This document shows positions 57,191 through 64,000 of a stretch of 64,000 bases of DNA, piece after piece (the first letter of the stretch is position 1; each line of letters opens with the position of its first letter). Source of the DNA: Cryptomeria japonica (lineage: Eukaryota > Streptophyta > Pinopsida > Cupressales > Cupressaceae). The notes beneath the pieces are model-generated. The model saw only the letters and a program-made list of their open reading frames with translations. It was not told the origin of the DNA and searched no databases. The stretch is from contig NC_081406.1 in the NCBI RefSeq assembly GCF_030272615.1, positions 400,348,939 to 400,412,938 of the forward strand, given 5' to 3'. The position numbers were made by a program, and so were the translations under genes.

Positions 57191-57428
57191 ATATGTCAGG
57201 CTTTTGGTTAGGCCTATTATACCTGATAATCAAGTTAATTGGCAAGTTTTTGACATGGATCAATAGATTGTTAATTTCTTACAAGAGGAGGCAAAAGTAT
57301 CAAACAAGAACCAATCCCTACTACAGAATCAGTATGGAGATTAGATCATGTAGCTCACTTCCAATAATTTTCCCAAAGGATTAATCACCTTGGAAGGGAT
57401 CTTCAACTCAGATGATCAAGTGAAAGAA
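57191..57428 (+). pseudogene. Linker of element IV before the inserted LTR
   Basis: Reads in changing frames VRPIIPDNQVNWQVFDMD, NFLQEEAKVSN and NNFPKGLITLEGIFNSDDQV. The last block is the known pre-RT segment of this gypsy group. It breaks at GTGAAAGAA and continues at 61,793 with GGAGCTTTG (GALNLVVRKGDY). Confidence 0.7.
57424..57428 (+). other. Target-site duplication AAGAA (left)
   Basis: AAGAA directly before TGTAATGCCCC. An identical AAGAA follows the other end at 61,788-61,792. Removing the insertion and one copy restores the pol frame. Confidence 0.92.
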
Positions 57429-57710
57429 TGTAATGCCCCGCTAGGAAACCCCCAAGGGTTAAAGCTAAAACACTCAAATGGAGTTCAAATATATTTTAAA
57501 AAAAAATTTAATACACAACATTAACACAATGGAAGACTAAACTAACCTAAGGAGTTTCCCAACTTGATTACGTAACTTAACACCTAACTCAACTCGCGAC
57601 ATTTGTTCCAATTAAGCAAGATATCTTATTTACATGCTATCTCTTGAAACGTGGATATGATTTGTTCCGTGAATTAATATTATAGAAATTAGGAAGCGTT
57701 CATTTATTAT

Positions 57711-58212
57711 GGTTGAAGATGAGGCTAACATGAGGAAATTTACACATAGAAGTTAAAATACAGATAACATGTAAATACATCCATTAAGGTTAAAATATGG
57801 TTAACTTGGCAAGTCCATCCATTTTAATTACAATATAGCTAACATAACGAAGCTCGTTTATTAAGGTTAAAATGTAAATAACCAATTGAGTTCATCCATT
57901 ATAGTTAGAATATAGCTAATAAGATGGAGTTCACATATTAAGGTTGAAATGTACATAGCATAGTGAAGTTTATCCATTAGGGTTAAAATATAGATAGCTT
58001 GATGAGTACATCCATTTTAGTTAAAATGAAGCTAATATGATGAAGTTCATTTATTAAGAATAAAATGTAAATAACTAAATGAGTTCATCCAATTTAGTTA
58101 AAATATAGTTAACATAGCAAAGTTCATTTATTAAGATTAAAATGTAAGTAACTAAATGAAGTTCATCCATTAGAATGACAATTTAGGTAATATGACGAGT
58201 TCATCCAATATT
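57711..58212 (+). repeat. Tandem array of about 13 units, 38/39 bp, with 77-bp dimer structure
   Basis: Units starting CATCCATT or CATTTATT fall at 57,711, 57,743, 57,778, 57,816, 57,855, 57,893, 57,932, 57,971, 58,009, 58,048, 58,086, 58,125, 58,164 and 58,202. Spacing is 38 or 39 in the regular part. Neighbouring units alternate between an AAAATATAGCTAACAT form and an AAAATGTAAATAACTA form, giving a 77-bp dimer. Units are diverged, so the array is old. Confidence 0.88.
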
Positions 58213-59579
58213 TGTTATCCATTCATTACATTCAATTTTGCATTAAACTCATACTATGCATCTTGTTCCAAAATGCACTATAATTTCATCATAACTAGAG
58301 GGATCCTTTATAGCATACTTATTTTCATTAACATTACTACAGTACATTCCTTCATGACCCATTTATTGCATTTAAAAGTCGACTACATACATGCATTAAT
58401 ATAATTCTCATCTAATCCACTTATACATTCTATCAAGTTATCATCCATACATGCTAGCACTATCCATGGAACATGAGAGACAAAAGCATCACATAACACA
58501 TAATGATCTCAGAGTTCACCCCTAGAGGGCTACATTTCTGGGTCTGCTCAACTGCAAGACCCCTTTGATAATAAATCAAGTTATAGTTACATAGGGTTCA
58601 CGTCATTTACATTCCTGCCTTATAGGCGAGCACAACCAATATACAATCGACCACTTCGGTCAATAAATCCTAAATGATCTCTACATAGAAACAGATCCAA
58701 CTGAGCATATTAAAAGCTGATACAAAGGTCCATTGTCTGACGGTACTCTAACTAGGGGCCTGACCATCCTAGGGCCAACCACAATTCAGACAGACGACAG
58801 GGTCTAAACAAACATAACAGGGTCTTGCCATCACTTTAAACAAAGCGAATACAAATAAATTAAACTTGCCATATTTCCATTTGTCTATTTCATAAAACTG
58901 AGGAAGACCATAACTAAACCATTTATTTTTACTAAATGAGGATATCATTAACTTACCAATTTTCCAATCGATGCATTATTAAATTTCTGATATTTCTATA
59001 GCATATCATTTAAGTTTTCAGAGTATCCAATATTAAACATTTCATTTTCCAATTACTCCTATACTTTAGTATTCCATTTCTAAATTTCCCAGATGACCTA
59101 TAACATTCAAATCCAAAAATAATATATCCTTGGATAGTATATTAATTTAAACATCACCGAATAATAAATATAATTTATTTCAAAAATCTCCAATAAAAAA
59201 AATGTTATTCTATCAATTCCCAAAGAGCATTCCCTCATTTAAACAGATTCCCAAACTTAAATATTAATCATTATATAATTATTAACCCCTGGATAATAAA
59301 ATATAAACAATTAATAATTTAATAATACACGATTTTTAATTAAATATTATTATTAATATATATATATATATATATATATATTAATCTCATTAATAAAATA
59401 TATATTAATAACAAATTGGACAAATCATAGATTTCGAATTAAATATTAATTAATATATATTTATTAACCCTCGTTAATAAAATATATATTAATAATATGT
59501 AATATTAAAAATGAAATAAACTATTAAAAAAATACACTATGCATAAAAAAAAGGTTTTATTTCTTTTAAGAAAAAAGTT

Positions 59580-59860
59580 TTTTAAAAAAAAGGGGGAAAC
59601 ACTGCGGGGCCCACCTCCCATCACGTGAGAGATGGGACGCTCCCCGCAGCTCCCCTCCCTACGACCACCGCTCACAGTAGCCACCGCGGGTGTCGCTTAT
59701 AGCAAACACCACGGGTGTTGCTCGCAACGGCCACCACGGGTGCCGCTCGTGGTGACCACCGCGAGTGCCGTTCACTACGGAAATTTCTGTGGGGAAGAGG
59801 GGAAAGGGGGAGGCGGCGGTGTGAGTCGAGCCTCGGCTCCTCCGCCCGCCAAACCCTAGC
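59580..59860 (+). repeat. GC-rich island with 25-bp tandem repeats
   Basis: Within AT-rich DNA a 280-base GC-rich block holds four units starting CACCGCGGG, CACCACGGG, CACCACGGG and CACCGCGAG at 59,682, 59,707, 59,732 and 59,757, exactly 25 bases apart. CpG is frequent. Frames through it are open by composition only. A role as LTR promoter or CpG-rich regulatory part is possible. Confidence 0.85.
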
Positions 59861-60896
59861 CCAAAACAAAATTTAAATTCCATTTTTCATTTTAACATTT
59901 GGTTTTGCATAAAATCGATACCCCAATTAAAAAAAAATAATAACAAACCAAAAACCCCCAAATCTCTTTCATTCACAGTCACTAAAATATTTTTTTCCAG
60001 AATGTTCAAAACAACAGTATGGGAAATTTTATTGCAAGAACATGATTTTCCAAAATACCCAATAACTTTCAAATGGGTAAGATTTTCTCAATCACAAAAC
60101 ATATTTGGCTTCCTAAGACGGATTTACTCCCATTTATCTACTCCATTTTAACAATCTTGGCCCAAAACAACTAGTATTCTCAAAACTAAAACTTGAATTT
60201 TAAGAACATACATGGATATTTTTAAACCAGCATTTCATGAAGAACAACCAAACACCCCTTTTTTTTTTTATTTAGTAAAGAAACAAAAGGGTAAACCGGA
60301 ATCCTACCTCCTTTAGCATTCCTGGCAAGATTTTCGAAGAAGAGCCCAATCTGCAGTTGTAGAAATCCTCCATTCTCTCCAAAATCCCCCATTTTTCTCC
60401 ATCCAAAAATATTCTTCCCCAAAATTTCAACAACCCCCAAATATTTTTCCAACCTAGGTTAAAAGAATGAAATTTTGACCTAATTTTCTAATTTCAAAAT
60501 TAAGCACTTTATGAAAATAATCATTCTTTTCAACTATTCAAATAATCTAGCTTGCTTTTCTAATTAAAATTAAAATGCTTCTCTCTCATTTGATTTTAAT
60601 TTTCTCAATATTAACTAAGCTATCATTTATATTTCACAATATTGATGAGGATAAAATATTTTAATTAAATTAATTCCCAAAATCAATCTTTCACGCTATA
60701 TCAAATATACATATAAATTAAACTTGCTTTTCTAATAAAAATTGATTTCCTTAAATAAGTAAAATTAACCTTTCTTTTCCAAAATGCAAAAGAGATTAAA
60801 TTATTTCTATTTCAAATAACTTTAAATCTTTCCTTTTTAAAATGCATAAACTAATTAAATTCGTTATTTAAAATTAACCATTAAATTAATCTCATA

Positions 60897-61275
60897 ACAA
60901 ACATAAATAAAGCAATCTTTTTAATTAATGATTAATCACATAAAAGAAACCTATTTATTTTAAATTCCTCAATTACTGATGCGTAAATGAACACATTAAA
61001 TCAAATTAAATACTTAAACTTGCTACAAACATAAATATAGCGATATTTTTAATTAATGATTAATCACATAAAAGAAACCTATTTATTTTAAATTCCTCAA
61101 TTACTGATGCGTAAATGAACACATTAAATCAAATTAAATACTTAAACTTGCTACAAACATAAATATAGCGATCTTTCTAATTAATGATTAATCATCTAAA
61201 AGAACCCTATTTATTTTGATTTCTCAATTACTAATGTGTAAATGAACACATTAAATCAAGTTAAATACTTAGGAT
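60897..61275 (+). repeat. 128-bp tandem repeat, almost three copies
   Basis: Units containing AACATAAATA start at 60,900, 61,028 and 61,156, exactly 128 bases apart. The first two are nearly identical and the third has more differences. Located near the 3' end of the solo-LTR-like insertion. Confidence 0.92.
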
Positions 61276-61787
61276 GAAGCACTCCATTTTACCACACGCA
61301 AGGCACGCAAACCAAGAAAGTCAACCAATCACACGACACACAAACCCAAACGAAAAGGAAACCGACGGACCACACACGACGCTCACTTGATCATGGCTAA
61401 GGCAAGACGAGGGTTTTACAACCACCTAATCCAAATTCTAAGGATGAAAGAGGTATACTCAACCCTGCGAATCTTGATGGAGACGAACCTCGCACCTAGG
61501 TGGAACTGTACCTGCAATCTCCTACAACCATGAGTCACACAAGTATACATATATATATATATATATTCAATGAAGGCATTAGCTCAAGATTTATAACCAG
61601 AATTAGGGAAACAATTAAACTTACACAAGAATCGATGCAAAAGCACAATAATAGGTATGCATAATATTCATATTATCTAATTTACAACATTACATCATAG
61701 TAAATCAACCATCCAAGAATGGCACATAGAAAAAGTCAACCAAGGTCAAACCAGTTGTACAAAGCTGACTAGGGTAGGGGCACTACA

Positions 61788-62037
61788 AAGAAGGAGCTTT
61801 GAATTTGGTCGTAAGAAAAGGAGATTACAGGCCAATCTCAATGGCTGATGGAAAAGCTCTCAACTTGGGAAAGGTATTTTCCAAGATATACTAAGATGTC
61901 TTTGTCAACCTTTGTAAATAATATAATGATGTATTAGCTTTTTCTTATGAGGATTTGAAAAGGTTTGACCCTAGTTTAGCCCAACATACCATAGATCTAG
62001 ATCCAAATGCAAAGCCTGTTAGGTAAAAGCAAAGACC
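61788..62037 (+). pseudogene. Element IV pol, pre-RT segment after the inserted LTR
   Basis: Continues element IV: GALNLVVRKGDYRPISMADG, a stop at about 61,890, then DVLAFSYEDLKRFDPSLAQH and TIDLDPNAKPVR, which is the conserved lead into gypsy RT (expected QKQRPVNPK). The frame is cut at KQRP by the copia element starting TGTTGG at 62,038. Confidence 0.8.
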
Positions 62038-62242
62038 TGTTGGTATTATGGATGACTTTGTCATGTGTTGCATTGGTTTTGTCATTGATGTCAACACTTA
62101 TCCTCTTAAAGGTCTAAATTATTGATTTGGCACTATGGTTATATTGGTTTATTGTTGAACCAACATATTGTGTTCACTGGCATAGTTATCATCACTACTA
62201 GTGAACCATATATCCTACTGGTGAACATATATCGGTCCTGTT
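62038..62242 (+). repeat. Partial 5' LTR of the copia element
   Basis: TGTTGGTATTATGGATGAC...; no CA end or PBS before coding sequence starts. The right limit is approximate (about 62,230-62,250). Confidence 0.6.
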
Positions 62243-62620
62243 GCTACAGTCAAGACTGATTTAGCTTTCAAAGCATCATCATCATCTGACAAAACTGATC
62301 TAGAAGCACTTTATGTAAAAGAACTTGAAGCACTATTTGCAAGGAAGATGCCTAAAGGTCCAGCAGGAAGTAACTATGATGGTAAAGCACCTTTCAAATG
62401 TTTTAATTGCAATAAAGTTGGTCATATGGCTTCTAGGTGTCTTGATAGACATGCAAGACTAAGGGAGGAAGAAAAAAGAACATATAAGACTAACCCTGAA
62501 TATCAAAGATACATATTTAAGAAAAATAGAGATAAGTCATGTTACTATGCAGATGAAGGTGTTACAGATGATTCAGATGAAGAGCCAACATATAGGGATG
62601 GGTTTTTGTTGCAATAAAAG
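62243..62620 (+). pseudogene. Copia gag, C-terminal part with zinc knuckle
   Basis: End of gag: TDLEALYVKELEALFARKMP, then the CCHC knuckle CFNCNKVGHMASRC (about 62,398-62,440; C-X2-C-X4-H-X4-C) that binds element RNA. The acidic segment ADEGVTDDSDEEPTYRDGF and a stop at 62,615 follow. The N-terminal capsid part is absent because of the internal deletion. Confidence 0.87.
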
Positions 62621-62957
62621 AAGATCAACCGACACCTATTGTCAAACTGGTAGAGCAGGCACTGACATCAAAAATCAATGAAAATGATAATGAATAATAG
62701 ATAGTGGATGCTCACATCATATGATTGGTGATAAAAGAAAATTCTTATCATTTCAGGAAATTCATGGAGGTCTAGTAAGATTTGGAGATGATAAAGCTTG
62801 TTTAATCAAAGGAAGAGGCACTATATCTTTGGATGGTAAGCATAATACTGACAATGTTTATTATGTAGAAGGTCTAAAGCATAATCTTTTGAGTGTTGGC
62901 CAGTTAGTAGAAAAATATTTCACTTACAATTCAATAATGGAAAATGCAAAATCATAA
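62621..62957 (+). pseudogene. Copia protease
   Basis: Aspartic protease: after stops near 62,697, the sequence gives DSGCSHHMIGDKRKFLSF with the DSG active site. It continues VRFGDDKACLIKGRGTISL and VYYVEGLKHNLLSVGQL, the standard end of copia protease. The stop at 62,955 separates it from the next domain. Confidence 0.87.
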
Positions 62958-63984
62958 ACAGAATTGGATTGGAGATTGCAACCGGTAATCAGACTAAAGG
63001 TAATATCTTTCATTTGAATACCAACAATAAGACATGTTTGATTGCACACATTGATGAAAGTTGGTTATGGCATAAAAATCTCTGTCATGTGAATTTTGAT
63101 TGCATTGTAAAGATTAGTTCAACTAAGGCGGTAAGGAATTTGCCTAAGATTGTGAAACCTCATAATCCAGTATGTAAGGAATGTCAAATGGGAAAGCAAG
63201 TCAGAACAACATTTAAGAGCATTACTGAGAAATCCAATAATATTCTTGATTTAATTCATACTGATTTATGTGGTCTAGCAAGAACAAGAAGTCTACAGGG
63301 TGATAGATACTTTATGCTAATAATTGATGATTATTCTAGAATGTGTTGGGTTACTTTTCTTAGGGAGAAATCAAAAACTTTTGGAAGATTCAAGATATAC
63401 AAGGCAATGGTAGAGAATGAAACCGGAAAGAAAATCAAATGTTAAGATCATATAAAGGAGGAGAGTTTACATCTATAGAATTTAATGCATTCTATGAAGT
63501 GAATGGAATCAAAAGACAACTATCAGCACCCCAGACACCCCAATAGAATGGAGCTGTGGAAAGGAAGAACAAAACTATTATGTATGCAAAAAGAACCATG
63601 TTGATGGAAGCAAATCTACCTCATATGTACTAGAGAGAAGCAGTGAATACAATGGTTTATACTTTCAACAGAGTTCACATCAAAAGTGAAACCAATAAGA
63701 CTCCATATGAACTATGGTTTGGTCATACTCCTACTCTTAAATACTTTAGAATATTTGGAAGCAAATGTTATATTAGAAGAGATGAGTATATTGGTAAATT
63801 TGATCCTAAAAATGATGAAGGAATATTTCTTGGTTATTCTTCTAGAAGCAAGGCATATAGATGTTATAATAGAAGGTTACATAAAATCATTGAGAGTACG
63901 AATGTGAAGATAGATGAACATTTTAGAGGAGATTCAAGATCTGTAGAACCAACATTTGAAATGATTATAAATGAATTGACATAG
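62958..63984 (+). pseudogene. Copia GAG-pre-integrase and integrase
   Basis: Pre-integrase zinc region WLWHKNLCHVNFDCIVKI and CKECQMGKQVRTTFKS (HHCC). Catalytic core LDLIHTDLCGLARTRSLQGD (first Asp) and MLIIDDYSRMCWVTFL (second Asp at the usual place). After a frameshift at 63,445 the segment with APQTPQ*NGAVERKNKT holds the catalytic Glu, with a stop replacing one Gln. The C-terminal part at 63,643-63,984 (TPYELWFGHTPTLKYFRIFG, FDPKNDEGIFLGYSSRSKAY) is typical of copia integrase. Confidence 0.88.
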
Positions 63985-64000
63985 ATTGCACCAGTACAAA

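Larger units (their letters stand above)
57429..61787 (+). mobile_element. Solo-LTR-like insertion of 4.36 kb
   Basis: Begins TGTAATGCCCCGCTAGG and ends AGGGGCACTACA, so the ends form an 11-base inverted repeat with one mismatch (TGTARTGCCCC). Perfect 5-bp target duplication AAGAA. It has no coding frame or internal element domains. All this fits a solo LTR of unusually great length. Inside are a 38/39-bp tandem array, a GC-rich island with 25-bp repeats, an AT dinucleotide tract (about 59,357-59,380) and a 128-bp tandem repeat. It could instead be a small non-autonomous element. Confidence 0.75.
54045..62037 (+). mobile_element. Ty3/gypsy element IV with RNase H upstream of RT, interrupted
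   Basis: A different gypsy element: gag (to 55,245), protease (about 56,100-56,450), an RNase H (about 56,760-57,190), a linker, then after a 4.36 kb insertion the motif LAFSYEDLKRFDPSLAQHTI and KPVR*KQRP that leads into RT. It is then cut by a copia element at 62,038, so RT and integrase are beyond or lost. The domain order gag-PR-RNH-RT differs from copies I-III. Many stops. Confidence 0.75.
62038..64000 (+). mobile_element. Ty1/copia retrotransposon, 5' part, internally deleted
   Basis: Starts with TGTTGGTATTATGGATGAC, an LTR-like beginning, after the flank AGACC. After about 200 bases the sequence changes directly to gag coding sequence, so the rest of the LTR, the PBS and the gag N-terminus are missing. 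Then zinc knuckle, protease, GAG-pre-integrase and integrase follow in copia order (integrase before RT). It continues beyond the window. Confidence 0.85.

Noticed and set aside
57711-58212. CRISPR-like array of regularly spaced repeats
   Set aside because: Units are contiguous and all similar, without unique spacers. The context is a plant LTR. It is a simple tandem array.
59632-59883. Overlapping open frames on both strands in the GC-rich block
   Set aside because: Open in several frames because of low A/T content and 25-bp repeats. No recognisable protein motif.
1-64000. tRNA, rRNA or small RNA genes
   Set aside because: No cloverleaf-like conserved A/B boxes, rRNA segments or snRNA motifs were noticed while reading both strands. 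A covariance-model scan was not possible.

Overview
The window is repetitive plant nuclear DNA, almost wholly transposable elements and with no intact host gene visible. Dual-RNase-H Tat-type Ty3/gypsy elements, L1-type LINEs with a plant-style RNase H, plant mobile domain (PMD) ORFs and TGTAAT-starting LTRs all point to a seed plant with a large, decayed genome. A gymnosperm would fit, but that is a weak inference. Nearly every coding region carries stops or frameshifts, so coding features are called pseudogenes.

Layout: (1) 1-5,412 is the 3' part of a Tat gypsy element (copy I: pre-RT spacer, RT, RNase H, second RNase H, integrase, 3' region). It is fused without any LTR to (2) copy II, 5,413-44,291, which has leader, gag, protease, G-patch-like segment, RT, two RNases H, integrase, 3' region, an antisense PMD gene, a polypurine tract and a 3' LTR. 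Copy II is broken by LINE A in gag (6,925-11,748) and by (3) copy III in integrase. Copy III (18,956-37,580, minus strand) is a near-complete 18.6 kb relative with LTRs of about 1.16 kb, a primer-binding site, gag-pol and its own antisense PMD gene, bounded by a 5-bp target duplication (TTACC/TAACC). (4) A (CA)25 tract at the LTR end of copy II is followed by LINE B (44,336-49,735). (5) 49,736-54,044 is AT-rich non-coding DNA ending in GGGGCATTACA, probably the right part of another long LTR. (6) 54,045-62,037 is a different gypsy element (IV: gag, protease, RNase H placed upstream of RT), split by a 4.36 kb solo-LTR-like insertion (57,429-61,787) with a perfect AAGAA duplication. (7) 62,038-64,000 is the 5' part of a Ty1/copia element that runs off the window.

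The most interesting system is in the Tat family of copies I-III. Between integrase and 3' LTR it carries, on the opposite strand, a two-exon PMD gene whose intron is kept at the same place in both copies that reach this far. Upstream of that gene lie iterated short repeats. Palindromic GTCGTACGA-like motifs occur both in the PMD intron and in the element's 5' leader. Both LINEs also carry an additional ORF downstream of RNase H.

Order of events from nesting: gypsy IV is probably old and was hit by the long LTRs and by copia; copy II was then hit by LINE A, LINE B and copy III. All alignments here were made by eye; no database search was possible.
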